Shown: positions 26,270-33,360 of the stretch, piece after piece
How the letters are laid out: each line of letters starts with the position of its first letter
Position numbering within the stretch: position 1 is the stretch's first letter
Assembly: GCA_002102825.1 (NCBI GenBank)
Contig: DABJ01000005.1
Location: forward strand, 12,480-62,484
DNA length: 50,005 nt
Direction of reading: 5' to 3'
From: Candidatus Gastranaerophilales bacterium HUM_12
GTDB taxonomy: Bacteria; Cyanobacteriota; Vampirovibrionia; Gastranaerophilales; Gastranaerophilaceae
Notes under the pieces: model-generated
Database searches by the model: none
What the model was told of the DNA's origin: nothing
Seen by the model: the letters and a program-made list of their open reading frames with translations, nothing else
Made by a program: the position numbers and the translations under genes

Positions 26270-26526
26270 ATATTTCCGGTATTAATAAGTTCAATCTTCT
26301 GTTTTCGGTTTAATTTATGTTTAATTCGGTATTCTTCTTTTAATGCTTCGGATTTCGTTTGAAATTCTTTTTGATAGACTATTTTTATTGGTTTGTTTGC
26401 ACGAGTATATTTTGCACCCCTACCCTCAAGGTGTTGTTTAAATCTTTTTTCAACATCATCTGTATATCCGCAATAAAAGGTATTATGTTCTGTTTCCAGT
26501 ATATATACAAAGTGCTTTTTATCCAT
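26266..26526 (-). CDS. GIY-YIG domain protein (UPF0213/YhbQ-like)
   Basis: Small protein consisting only of a GIY-YIG nuclease-type domain, as in the UPF0213 family, whose cellular substrate is poorly known. The signature appears as FVYILET, then FYCGYTDDVEKRFKQH with the conserved Arg, then GRGAKYTRANKP, and the catalytic Glu region LKEEYRIKHKL. I place the start at 26526 (86 aa), since the domain begins at once there and a TATAAT box ends 6 bases before it; the longer reading from 26580 would cross that promoter. No Shine-Dalgarno is present, so the message is probably leaderless. Confidence 0.85.
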   Translation of the reverse strand: MDKKHFVYILETEHNTFYCGYTDDVEKRFKQHLEGRGAKYTRANKPIKIVYQKEFQTKSEALKEEYRIKHKLNRKQKIELINTGNI

Positions 26527-26532
26527 AAATTT

Positions 26533-26538
26533 ATTATA
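26533..26538 (-). promoter_or_regulatory. -10 box abutting the GIY-YIG start codon
   Basis: TATAAT on the minus strand, exactly 6 bases before the ATG at 26526. The -35 region is poor. No ribosome-binding site lies between. Confidence 0.5.
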
Positions 26539-26566
26539 TAATACATCTTGAAATATTGAAGTTAAT

Positions 26567-26594
26567 TTGCACTTTTTCATATATTTGATATAAA
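26567..26594 (+). promoter_or_regulatory. Promoter abutting the nadK start codon
   Basis: -35 TTGCAC (26567-26572), 16-base spacer and extended -10 TGATATAAA (box 26589-26594). The ATG of nadK follows after 8 bases without a Shine-Dalgarno, so any leader would be at most a few bases. Confidence 0.6.
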
Positions 26595-26602
26595 CTAAAC
26601 GT

Positions 26603-27400
26603 ATGAATAGAAAATTTGCAATTTGTTATAATCCGTTGATGGATAATTCAAAAGATGTAATGCAAGAATTAAAACATCTTTTAGATTTACAGGGTGTTAA
26701 TTCTGAAATTTTAAGTATTGATTCTTTGAAATCCGGTTATGAATTTGTCTTTGTTATTGGTGGCGATGGTACAATTCTAAAGGCTGCAAGGTTTTATTCA
26801 GAATTTAATACCCCTATATTTGGTGTAAATTTAGGACGTTTAGGTTTTTTATCTCAAGCTTCTCGTGATAATTTGGATTTCGCTGTTTCTCAAATTTTGA
26901 ATGACAATTTCAAAATTGAAAAAAGAATGATGCTTAAATGTCAAAATAACGTTGCATTGAATGATTTTGTTATAAAAGGTGATGTCTCGTCAAGGACTTC
27001 ACGTTTTGCATTGCAAATTAATGACAAATTTGTTTGTGAGTATTTGGCAGATGGAATTATTATTTCAACTCCGACCGGTTCAACTGCTTATGGAATGGCT
27101 GCAGGAGGTCCTGTGTTATCTCCTGTTGTGCAAGCAATCACTATAGTTCCTGTTTGTCCACATACATTTTCAGCCAGACCAATTGTTGTTTCTGCAGATG
27201 ATAAAATCAAAATTCTTTCTTGCCCAAATCAAAAATATATAGTTAGTGCTGATGGTCAGAATATATTTACTTTTTCAGATGATTTGATTATTGAAAAATC
27301 TGAAAATTGCGCAAATTTAGCCTTGTTAAATGAAAATGATTTTTATAGTGTCCTTAGAAATAAATTGCACTGGGGAATTTCGCCTGCTTGTATAAAATAA
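26603..27400 (+). CDS. nadK: NAD kinase
   Basis: Phosphorylates NAD to NADP in the cytoplasm, the only source of NADP in most bacteria. The family signatures are all visible: GGDGTIL (about residues 52-58), NLGRLGFLS, and TPTGSTAYGMAAGGPVL with PVCPHTFSARP. Length 265 aa is typical. The start codon is the first ATG after an extended -10 promoter with no ribosome site between, so translation probably begins on a leaderless message. It is followed by ftsZ after 154 bases with its own promoter. Confidence 0.95.
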   Translation: MNRKFAICYNPLMDNSKDVMQELKHLLDLQGVNSEILSIDSLKSGYEFVFVIGGDGTILKAARFYSEFNTPIFGVNLGRLGFLSQASRDNLDFAVSQILNDNFKIEKRMMLKCQNNVALNDFVIKGDVSSRTSRFALQINDKFVCEYLADGIIISTPTGSTAYGMAAGGPVLSPVVQAITIVPVCPHTFSARPIVVSADDKIKILSCPNQKYIVSADGQNIFTFSDDLIIEKSENCANLALLNENDFYSVLRNKLHWGISPACIK

Positions 27401-27478
27401 TCTAGACTAAGTTTTATTAACTTTTGTTCATAATTATTGTAAAATTATTGTACTTTTTTTCTATTTAAAATACTATAT

Positions 27479-27487
27479 TGGTATAAT
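27479..27487 (+). promoter_or_regulatory. Extended -10 promoter of ftsZ
   Basis: TGGTATAAT, a perfect extended -10, about 67 bases before the ftsZ start. No clear -35. The expected leader of about 60 bases contains the AAGAGG ribosome site at 27541, so this gene, unlike several neighbours, has a conventional leader. Confidence 0.6.
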
Positions 27488-27554
27488 TACACATAATGAG
27501 TAATTATATTTTTAGGAATATATAGAAAGTGACTACATTTAAGAGGTAAATAAC

Positions 27555-28730
27555 GTGGAAAATATCGTTTCAGATATCTTTGCAAGAAAAGATGATTCAT
27601 CAGACAATCAAGCCGGAAGATCAGGTGTAAACCCAACTAAAATCAAAGTAGTTGGTGTTGGTGGCGGTGGCGGAAATGCCGTAAACAGAATGATTAAATC
27701 CGGTCTTTCAGGTGTCGAATTTTGGTTGATGAATACTGACTTGCAAGTTTTAGTAGATGGTCAAACAAAAAATAGAATTCAACTTGGAGCATCTTCAACA
27801 GAAGGTCTTGGAGCTGGTGGTGATCCATCAGTAGGAGAGAAGGCTGCAGAAGAAGCTTCTCAATCAATTACACAAGCACTAGAGGGTGCTGATATGGTAT
27901 TCATCACTGCCGGTATGGGTGGTGGAACAGGTACAGGTGCAGCTCCTGTTGTAGCTAGAATTGCTAAAGAACTTGGAATCCTTACTATTGCTGTTGTTAC
28001 TAAACCTTTCACTTGGGAAGGTAAGAAAAGACAAAGACAAGCAAATGAAGGTTTAGAAAAGTTAAAAGAATCTGTAGATGCAGTTATTGTTATTCCTAAC
28101 GATAAATTACTTCAAGTAGTTGACAGACAAGTCACATTACAAGAATCGTTCATTATTGTTGATGAAGTATTGCTAAGAGGTGTTCAAGGTATTTCTGATA
28201 TCATTACAGTTCCAGGTATTATCAACGTTGACTTTGCTGATGTTAAGACCGTAATGCAAGCTTCCGGTTCAGCATTGATGGGTATTGGTAGAGCTCAAGG
28301 CGAAGGCAGAGCAATCAAGGCTGCTCAACAAGCTATCAATTCTCAATTGTTGGAATCTTCAATCAACGGTGCTTCTGGTGTTATTGTTAACATCACAGGC
28401 GGACCTGATATGGGTATTCACGAAATCAGTGATGCCGCTTCTATTATCCATGATGCAGTTCTTGATGATGCTACAGTTATCATTGGTACAGCTGTTAATG
28501 AAAATATTCAAGGCGAAATTCAAATCACTGTTATTGCTACAGGTTTTGAATTGAAAAATAATTCAGCATCTCCGAAATTGGGACTATCTGGCACAGAATC
28601 AACTGATTCTTCTAGAATGAATGCTGCAGATTTCTTTTCAGGAGCATTCAATACTCAGACAAAATCAGTAATGTCTGACAGTAATAACAATTTTACAAAT
28701 ATTGAAATTCCTGATTTCTTAAAAAGATAG
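27555..28730 (+). CDS. ftsZ: Cell division protein FtsZ
   Basis: Tubulin-like GTPase that forms the division ring. The N-terminal GTPase shows GGGGGNAVNRMI, GAGGDPSVGEKAAEEA and the tubulin signature GGGTGTGAAPV (about residues 125-135); the T7-loop region NVDFADVK carries the catalytic Asp. The C-terminal conserved peptide IEIPDFLKR, which binds FtsA, SepF or ZipA-type partners, is at the very end. It starts with GTG after AAGAGG. It is not in a dcw cluster: no ftsA, ftsQ or mur gene is adjacent. A strong terminator follows. Confidence 0.98.
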   Translation: MENIVSDIFARKDDSSDNQAGRSGVNPTKIKVVGVGGGGGNAVNRMIKSGLSGVEFWLMNTDLQVLVDGQTKNRIQLGASSTEGLGAGGDPSVGEKAAEEASQSITQALEGADMVFITAGMGGGTGTGAAPVVARIAKELGILTIAVVTKPFTWEGKKRQRQANEGLEKLKESVDAVIVIPNDKLLQVVDRQVTLQESFIIVDEVLLRGVQGISDIITVPGIINVDFADVKTVMQASGSALMGIGRAQGEGRAIKAAQQAINSQLLESSINGASGVIVNITGGPDMGIHEISDAASIIHDAVLDDATVIIGTAVNENIQGEIQITVIATGFELKNNSASPKLGLSGTESTDSSRMNAADFFSGAFNTQTKSVMSDSNNNFTNIEIPDFLKR

Positions 28731-28752
28731 GATTATAAATAAAACATAAGTA

Positions 28753-28788
28753 AAAAAGCAGAGCCGAAGATCAGGCTCTGTTTTTTTA
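28753..28788. terminator. Strong bidirectional terminator after ftsZ
   Basis: CAGAGCC (28759-28765) pairs with GGCTCTG (28774-28780), followed by seven T and preceded by an A-run. It serves ftsZ and the convergent secreted-protein gene, whose stop codon lies in the T-run. Confidence 0.9.
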
Positions 28789-29574
28789 TTCGCTTAAGAT
28801 AGACAAATTCATTATTTCAATATCATCATAATCAATATGGTCACTTGGCATCATATTTTGTCCTGTTTTAATTGTAATTTGGTTCTTTTGATCGGCTAAA
28901 ATTAAAGAATTTGGAATTTTAATCCTTTGACTATCACCATTGACGTGTAGTTCACCAATTTTACGCCCGTTAAAATAAATTTCTGCCGGACTTGAATATG
29001 CTGCTGCAATTCGGTTTTGTCCCATTGCCTTTGCGAGTTTTGTGTCTAATCCAACAATTGAACCTATGACAAGGTAATTCGTACTTCTCTTGGCATTAGA
29101 TGTCATAATAAAATCTTTAGAGTAATAAGGTCCGATTGATTTTAGTCTGAAATCTCCTGCGTTTGCAGAATTTTTAGAAAAACTGTCATCTCCAAGGTGT
29201 AGAATTTCTGAATCCAACGAAATATCCGCAGCTTCACTTTTTGCAATTTCAATTTTCATTGGATTATTTAGACTGCCGGAACTATTAATTGTAAGTGAAA
29301 ACGGTCTATAGCCTTCTTTTTCAACACTAAGAATTGTCGGTTGGTTGATTTGAATTCGAGGAAGCTCAAAGTTCCCGTTTGCATCAGTGTATGTTCTAAA
29401 ATTTTTTTGAGGAATCGTAATTTTGGCAAACTCAACTCCTTGACCTGATTTTGAATCTATAACCTGATTGCTTTCCTGTTGACCTACTTTGCTCACTCCT
29501 CCGGTGTAAGTTGTTGCCCATGCTCCTTGAGTAAAAATAGTAATTAATGTTAAAAGATAAATAAGTTTTTTCAT
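28786..29574 (-). CDS. Secreted protein with a carboxypeptidase-regulatory-like (CarboxypepD_reg) domain
   Basis: Function unknown. A signal peptide is at residues 1-20 (ending GAWA). Residues 36-100 fit a carboxypeptidase-regulatory-like beta-sandwich: VIDSKSGQGVEFAKITI, then TYTDANGNFELPRI and LSVEKEGYRPFSL, the usual pattern of a modified side-by-side sheet. The rest (about 115-262) is a second beta-rich part, with phrases such as ADQKNQITIKTG typical of a jelly-roll ligand-binding domain. I see no enzyme motif. The start has no clear ribosome site. It stands alone, closed by the ftsZ terminator. Confidence 0.75.
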   Translation of the reverse strand: MKKLIYLLTLITIFTQGAWATTYTGGVSKVGQQESNQVIDSKSGQGVEFAKITIPQKNFRTYTDANGNFELPRIQINQPTILSVEKEGYRPFSLTINSSGSLNNPMKIEIAKSEAADISLDSEILHLGDDSFSKNSANAGDFRLKSIGPYYSKDFIMTSNAKRSTNYLVIGSIVGLDTKLAKAMGQNRIAAAYSSPAEIYFNGRKIGELHVNGDSQRIKIPNSLILADQKNQITIKTGQNMMPSDHIDYDDIEIMNLSILSE

Positions 29575-29706
29575 ACAAATTTTATCTTACATTTGGTCAA
29601 AATTTATATCCGATATATGACTAAAACCGGTGTGGATATTATAATTTTAAAAAGTTCTTGAAAAATATTTTTTTTGAGGTAATATGATACTATGACAGTT
29701 AAATAA

Positions 29707-29795
29707 GCCGATGTGATGGAATTGGTAGACGTGCTAGACTCAAAATCTTGTGAGGTTCAACCCTCGTGCCGGTTCGACCCCGGCCATCGGCACCA
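29707..29795 (+). tRNA. tRNA-Leu, anticodon CAA
   Basis: 89-nt class II tRNA with CCA encoded. The acceptor stem GCCGATG pairs with CATCGGC; the D-arm contains GAATTGGTAGA; the anticodon loop is CTCAAAA (CAA at 29741-29743), reading UUG; the long variable arm GAGG/CCTC and the T-arm GCCGG/CCGGC with TTCGACC are complete. The second pair of the anticodon stem (CTAGA/TCTTG) is a U-U mismatch. Confidence 0.96.
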
Positions 29796-29796
29796 T

Positions 29797-29828
29797 AAAA
29801 GAGATAGGTTTCGCTTATCTCTTTTATT
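29797..29828 (+). terminator. Terminator after tRNA-Leu
   Basis: AAAAGAGATA (29797-29806) pairs with TATCTCTTTT (29816-29825) across a 9-base loop, directly after the CCA end. The T-rich 3' arm and ATTTT give the U-run. Confidence 0.8.
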
Positions 29829-29916
29829 TTAAGTATGTAACAAATTTTTAATACTTTAGCAATTATAAAATTTAGTAAACTTATATAAAATACAAATTGA
29901 AAGGTTGATATAAATA

Positions 29917-30132
29917 ATGAACATTCAAAAAATCATGACGGGCTTGGAAAAAACAGGTGTCAAAATGGTTGATGATGCAAAATTTCAACGCTATTCAAGA
30001 TATTTACAAAATAATAATAAAGATGAATTATTAGAATCTATTGTAAAAGATGTACAATTTATTAAAGATTTTAATGTGCATGAGTCTGTAATTGCAAATA
30101 TTAATAAAGCATCATTGCATATAAACAAATAA
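29917..30132 (+). CDS. Small protein of unknown function, copy 1 of a tandem pair
   Basis: Not recognised. 71 aa, charged, probably helical, without a membrane segment. It shares MNIQKI-G-EK-GVK-VDD-KF at the start and VIAN-NKASLHINK at the end with the next gene. GAAAGG lies at a good distance from the ATG. TATATAAAAT upstream may be a promoter for this copy. The tandem arrangement suggests recent local duplication and later divergence, mainly in the central segment. Confidence 0.7.
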   Translation: MNIQKIMTGLEKTGVKMVDDAKFQRYSRYLQNNNKDELLESIVKDVQFIKDFNVHESVIANINKASLHINK

Positions 30133-30169
30133 ACTTATATAAAATACAATTGAAAGGTAGGTATAAATA

Positions 30170-30376
30170 ATGAATATTCAAAAAATCGCAGCAGGTATTG
30201 AAAAAGCAGGTGTTAAATTTGTTGATGATACAAAATTTAACCATTTTTCAAAAAATGATTTGAAAAATATCAGTAAAGAAGACCTGATAAAAGACGCAAA
30301 ATTTATTAACGATTTTATTGCTAGTTCAAATGTAATTGCAACTATGAATAAAGCCGCATTACATATCAATAAATAG
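30170..30376 (+). CDS. Small protein of unknown function, copy 2 of a tandem pair
   Basis: Not recognised. 68 aa, homologous along its length to the preceding gene, with a slightly shorter middle (NDLKNISKEDLIKDAKFINDF). GAAAGG precedes the ATG, and the same TATATAAAAT segment as in copy 1 lies upstream, so both copies may be transcribed independently. A GC-rich hairpin terminator follows. No function can be suggested from the sequence alone. Confidence 0.7.
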   Translation: MNIQKIAAGIEKAGVKFVDDTKFNHFSKNDLKNISKEDLIKDAKFINDFIASSNVIATMNKAALHINK

Positions 30377-30396
30377 TTTTATAATTATAAAATAAT

Positions 30397-30433
30397 AAAA
30401 ACGGGGTTGAATGAATTTTCAATCCCGTTTTTT
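30397..30433. terminator. Bidirectional terminator
   Basis: AAAAACGGGGTTGA (30397-30410) pairs with TCAATCCCGTTTTT (from 30419; one G-T pair), between convergent genes; both ends carry A/T runs suitable for either direction. Confidence 0.88.
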
Positions 30434-30452
30434 ATAGTGTATATAGTTTTAT

Positions 30453-31112
30453 TTATTTTATTTGGTTTTCAGCTTCTTCTGGTTTTGTTTGCCTGTTAGC
30501 AATCTTTTCAATTTGTTCTTTTTTCAACACTTGAGTATTTGGTTCTTGAGTTTTTACTTCTTTCGTTGATTTTTCATTTTTACCTTTTTTAAAGATTAAA
30601 TCCATTACCGGGTGCAAAATGATTTGTGATAGAATCGGAGCACAACCTGCTAGAATAAATACTGTTGAAACGATTGAACTAAATTCATGAACACCTTTGC
30701 CCAGTTTATAATCCTTGTTTTCACGAATTAGTTTTCCTAATTCTTCTCTTAAAGATTTTTTAGCATCTTTACTTGTTGCAGTATCAATTTTGTGTTGGAA
30801 AGTATCGTACAAATTAAGTTTTCTTTTATCTTCCTCACTATTAAAAAATTTATTGCTAATCAACTTATATACAGGCTTCTTCACTTTATTGATAAATCCA
30901 AGGTATAAACCTAGACAAAATGATTGATATAACAATTCTTTAGTTGCTGCATATTTTTTTGAACGTCCATTTGCGTTTTTATCAAAATAAATAAATGTTG
31001 GACGACCTAAAGCTTTTAATGTTGTTTCTACTGATATTGCGCAGATTGTATTTTGTGCAAATTCCGCAGCTTTGGGGTTTGTTAAAATGTTTGTAATTGG
31101 TGATATTTTCAT
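30453..31112 (-). CDS. Membrane protein of unknown function, related to its upstream neighbour
   Basis: Not recognised. 219 aa. The N-terminal part (about 35-75) reads LGRPTFIYFDKNANGRSKKYAATKELLYQ and aligns with RPILSITDKKEKPDARKYAALRELLTE of the neighbour. Hydrophobic stretches occur at about 65-80 and 140-170 (VFILAGCAPILSQIILHP), so one or two membrane helices are likely. The C-terminal 45 residues are polar and Lys/Glu/Gln-rich. GAGGGTG inside the neighbour's end serves as ribosome site; the gap is 3 bases. It is the second gene of a two-gene operon. Confidence 0.65.
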   Translation of the reverse strand: MKISPITNILTNPKAAEFAQNTICAISVETTLKALGRPTFIYFDKNANGRSKKYAATKELLYQSFCLGLYLGFINKVKKPVYKLISNKFFNSEEDKRKLNLYDTFQHKIDTATSKDAKKSLREELGKLIRENKDYKLGKGVHEFSSIVSTVFILAGCAPILSQIILHPVMDLIFKKGKNEKSTKEVKTQEPNTQVLKKEQIEKIANRQTKPEEAENQIK

Positions 31113-31115
31113 AAT

Positions 31116-31637
31116 CTACACCCTCATTCCTGTACGACTGTACGGTGCAATTGTATTTGTGTAACCTTGATAATAGTTTAACTTTTTCGGACCTTGTTGT
31201 GGTCTTAAATTTGTTGCTTGTGGTTTTTCTGGAGCAGAATTGGTACCTGCATTCGGGTCATAATTTGGCATCAATTTTTTCATAATTGGTGGCATTCCCA
31301 AGTTGCAGAATTTAGGTACAAAATAACCGGCTGCTGCGCATATTCCTAAGAAAGATAGAACCGCATTCGCATGTTTAAACTCAACTGTTCCTTTCTTCGC
31401 AACTAAACCGGTCAAACTTTCTGCTATTAAGCCCATTGAAAATGTTGTTGGAACACCAATAAATTCTGTTAATAATTCTCTTAAAGCTGCATACTTCCTT
31501 GCATCAGGCTTTTCTTTTTTGTCTGTAATACTTAAAATAGGTCTTACGGTACCCTTACCGCATGCGATAGCCATTACAGTATAAATAGGTTTGTTGTTTT
31601 CCCCTAAGTGCTCGCATATTTTGTGGATAAATGACAT
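31116..31637 (-). CDS. Membrane protein of unknown function, paralogue of the following gene
   Basis: Not recognised. 173 aa. It shares the RP-DKK-ARKYAALRELL block with the next gene and has two hydrophobic segments (about 60-80 and 90-112, VLSFLGICAAAGYFVP), followed by a Pro/Asn/Gln-rich polar tail. The ribosome site is weak (GTAAGAAAA). A possible -10 TACAAT and an inverted repeat (31676-31689) lie upstream. Both members of this pair may form one complex, but nothing shows their role. Confidence 0.65.
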   Translation of the reverse strand: MSFIHKICEHLGENNKPIYTVMAIACGKGTVRPILSITDKKEKPDARKYAALRELLTEFIGVPTTFSMGLIAESLTGLVAKKGTVEFKHANAVLSFLGICAAAGYFVPKFCNLGMPPIMKKLMPNYDPNAGTNSAPEKPQATNLRPQQGPKKLNYYQGYTNTIAPYSRTGMRV

Positions 31638-31675
31638 TTTTCTTACACTATCTTTTCTTTCTATTTATTGTACTA

Positions 31676-31689
31676 AATACACTTGTATT
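31676..31689. promoter_or_regulatory. Short inverted repeat in the promoter region of the membrane-protein pair
   Basis: AATACA-CT-TGTATT, a perfect 6+2+6 inverted repeat just upstream of a minus-strand TACAAT box. It could be an operator; no regulator can be named. Confidence 0.3.
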
Positions 31690-31753
31690 CTAAATCTATA
31701 AAGTAAAAAATCAATAGAAATTGCTCTATTGTTAAGAAATATTAATCAAATTT

Positions 31754-32596
31754 TTAGAATTCAAAAATAAAGTCATCAGACGGATTACCGGTGTTTAAAC
31801 TTCCGTTGTCCAGTTCTTTAATCATATTTGGTGTAATCAAATGGTCTAAGGCATTTGGAACAAAGTGCTTTTCTTGAGTATCTTCTGTTTGTCCTTTAGT
31901 TGTTGGTGTAAAGGTTCTAACCTCTTTCGGGAAAAATCTCAAATGGAAATTTTGACTGATATTCTGTGCAATATTTGATTTTGAGTAAAGTTTAATTTTT
32001 TCTAAATGCGAAGTCGCTTGTGCTTGGTTTTGAGCAAGAAAATACCCGTTTGAATCGGATACTTCTTTTTGATATTTTGAACTCCACATGACAATATTAT
32101 TCACCGTATCTGTTAAAACTGCATTTGTTGTTAGTATAACAGGATAAGAAATTTTGAAAGCATTTGAAATTTCTAACATTTCCCACAAATCACGTCTGTT
32201 TTGGGATTTATCTGTTGTTGCATAACCAGATATCAATGCTACAGATTTAACTCCAAATGCATCGGAGATTTGTTTTAATGCTTGAAAATCTATTTTATCA
32301 GTGTTTTGAAATTGATTAAGCATGCCTAAAGTAGTTGATTTTAACTCACTATTATTTGCCAATTTATCTCTAACCGTTGCCAAGTCAATTGCGCTTATAT
32401 TTTTGTAGGTATTTAGGTTTTGAATTACATCATCTGCAACAATTTCAGATGTTTCTGGGAAGCAAAAATAATTATCGCAAACGGATAAAATATCTGTAGG
32501 TAAAACCAATACGTCAAACTGTATTGCTTGAACTTTTAATATAGATGTAAACAAAACAAATAATGTAAATAATAATTTCAAACCAGTCTTTTTCAT
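31754..32596 (-). CDS. Secreted protein with a CsgG/TolB-N-like fold pattern, function unknown
   Basis: 280 aa. A signal peptide is clear at residues 1-25 (MKKTGLKLLFTLFVLF to VQA). The mature start FDVLVLPTDI, then ADDVIQNLN, then DFQALKQISDAFGVKSVALISGYAT has the rhythm of periplasmic anticodon-binding-like domains in CsgG, LpoB and TolB N-termini (a beta-strand, a helix, then a strand ending in a conserved Gly). It has no lipobox. I chose the ATG at 32596: the longer reading from 32773 runs back across the divergent gene. A TATAAT box ends 6 bases before this ATG and there is no Shine-Dalgarno. Confidence 0.65.
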   Translation of the reverse strand: MKKTGLKLLFTLFVLFTSILKVQAIQFDVLVLPTDILSVCDNYFCFPETSEIVADDVIQNLNTYKNISAIDLATVRDKLANNSELKSTTLGMLNQFQNTDKIDFQALKQISDAFGVKSVALISGYATTDKSQNRRDLWEMLEISNAFKISYPVILTTNAVLTDTVNNIVMWSSKYQKEVSDSNGYFLAQNQAQATSHLEKIKLYSKSNIAQNISQNFHLRFFPKEVRTFTPTTKGQTEDTQEKHFVPNALDHLITPNMIKELDNGSLNTGNPSDDFIFEF

Positions 32597-32602
32597 AGTT
32601 AG

Positions 32603-32611
32603 ATTATAGCA
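32603..32611 (-). promoter_or_regulatory. Extended -10 promoter abutting the 32596 start
   Basis: TGCTATAAT on the minus strand (box 32603-32608), exactly 6 bases before the ATG. It is back-to-back with the promoter of wecG, only 19 bases apart. Confidence 0.65.
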
Positions 32612-32626
32612 TAATTTCACATAATG

Positions 32627-32635
32627 TGGTATAAT
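32627..32635 (+). promoter_or_regulatory. Extended -10 promoter abutting the wecG-like start
   Basis: TGGTATAAT (box 32630-32635), exactly 6 bases before the ATG at 32642 and mirror image in layout to the divergent promoter. No ribosome-binding site lies between box and start. Confidence 0.65.
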
Positions 32636-32641
32636 AGACTT

Positions 32642-33358
32642 ATGAATAGAGACTTGGTTAAAATTTTGGGATTTAATGTGGATACATTTTCTTTTGATGA
32701 GGCAGTTGAATATGCCTTTAATCATCACGGACAAGTTGTCACAATTAATCCTGAAATGATTTCTGCAGCACATTCTAATTCGGAATTCGCAAATATAATT
32801 GATAATGCGGATTTGATTGTTCCTGATGGTATCGGTGTTGAATTGGGATTAAAAATATTAGGTCATAATGTTCACAGAATAGCGGGTATTGAACTGGGTA
32901 AAGAATTAATTATTAAATTTTCTAAAGCCGGTAAAAAAATTGCAATGGTTGGTGCTAAACCTACCATTGTAGATGGGGCAATTGAAAATTTAAAAAATGA
33001 AATTCCCGAATTAAATATTGTGTATTCGCATGACGGATATTTTAAAAATGATGAAGAAATTTTAAATGAAATTGCAAAAACTCAACCGGATTTAGTTTTG
33101 GTCGCTCTTGGTTCTCCAAAACAAGAGTTTTTCATTCATTCATTGAAAGATAGGCTTCCAAATGCTACCATGATAGGACTTGGTGGAAGTTTTGATGTTT
33201 GGGCTGGTGTTGTTGAAAGAGCTCCTGAAATTTATCAAAAATTAGGATTAGAATGGCTTTATAGAACGATAAAAGAACCGCAAAGATTTAAGAGAATTTT
33301 CCCAACATTACCACTATTTGTTTTAAAAGTTTTTAAAGAAAGGCTGAATTTAAAATAA
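32642..33358 (+). CDS. wecG: WecG/TagA/CpsF family glycosyltransferase
   Basis: Family GT26 enzyme that adds a sugar such as N-acetylmannosaminuronate or N-acetylmannosamine to a lipid-linked precursor on the cytoplasmic side. The family blocks are visible: VTINPEMI (about residues 34-41), NADLIVPDGIGV, then ALGSPKQEFFI and GLGGSFDVWAG, and the final RAPEIYQKLGLEWLYRTIKEPQRFKR. 238 aa is normal. The start was moved from 32624 to 32642, since translation from there follows a -10 box by 6 bases. Two bases separate it from the transketolase-like gene, so they form an operon with the large prepilin gene. Confidence 0.92.
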   Translation: MNRDLVKILGFNVDTFSFDEAVEYAFNHHGQVVTINPEMISAAHSNSEFANIIDNADLIVPDGIGVELGLKILGHNVHRIAGIELGKELIIKFSKAGKKIAMVGAKPTIVDGAIENLKNEIPELNIVYSHDGYFKNDEEILNEIAKTQPDLVLVALGSPKQEFFIHSLKDRLPNATMIGLGGSFDVWAGVVERAPEIYQKLGLEWLYRTIKEPQRFKRIFPTLPLFVLKVFKERLNLK

Positions 33359-33360
33359 TT

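Larger units (their letters stand above)
29877..30379 (+). repeat. Tandem duplication of a small gene with its upstream region
   Basis: Two head-to-tail units of about 254 and 249 bases (29877-30130 and 30131-30379). Each begins AAACTTATATAAAATACAA, followed by TTGAAAGG and an ORF starting MNIQKI and ending HINK. The second unit begins exactly at the stop codon of the first. Protein identity between the copies is high at the ends and lower in the middle. Confidence 0.85.

Noticed and set aside
25553..26526. Toxin-antitoxin reading of the ART-like and GIY-YIG genes
   Set aside because: They are convergent rather than co-directional, the GIY-YIG protein fits a common stand-alone family, and no antitoxin-like partner is present.
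29658..29693. Promoter for tRNA-Leu (TTGAAA with TATGAT or TACTAT)
   Set aside because: Spacers of 19 or more bases and two competing -10 boxes make the choice arbitrary.
32597..32773. Longer reading of the secreted protein, reaching to 32773
   Set aside because: It would run back across the divergent wecG-like gene and its promoter, and would bury the clear signal peptide.
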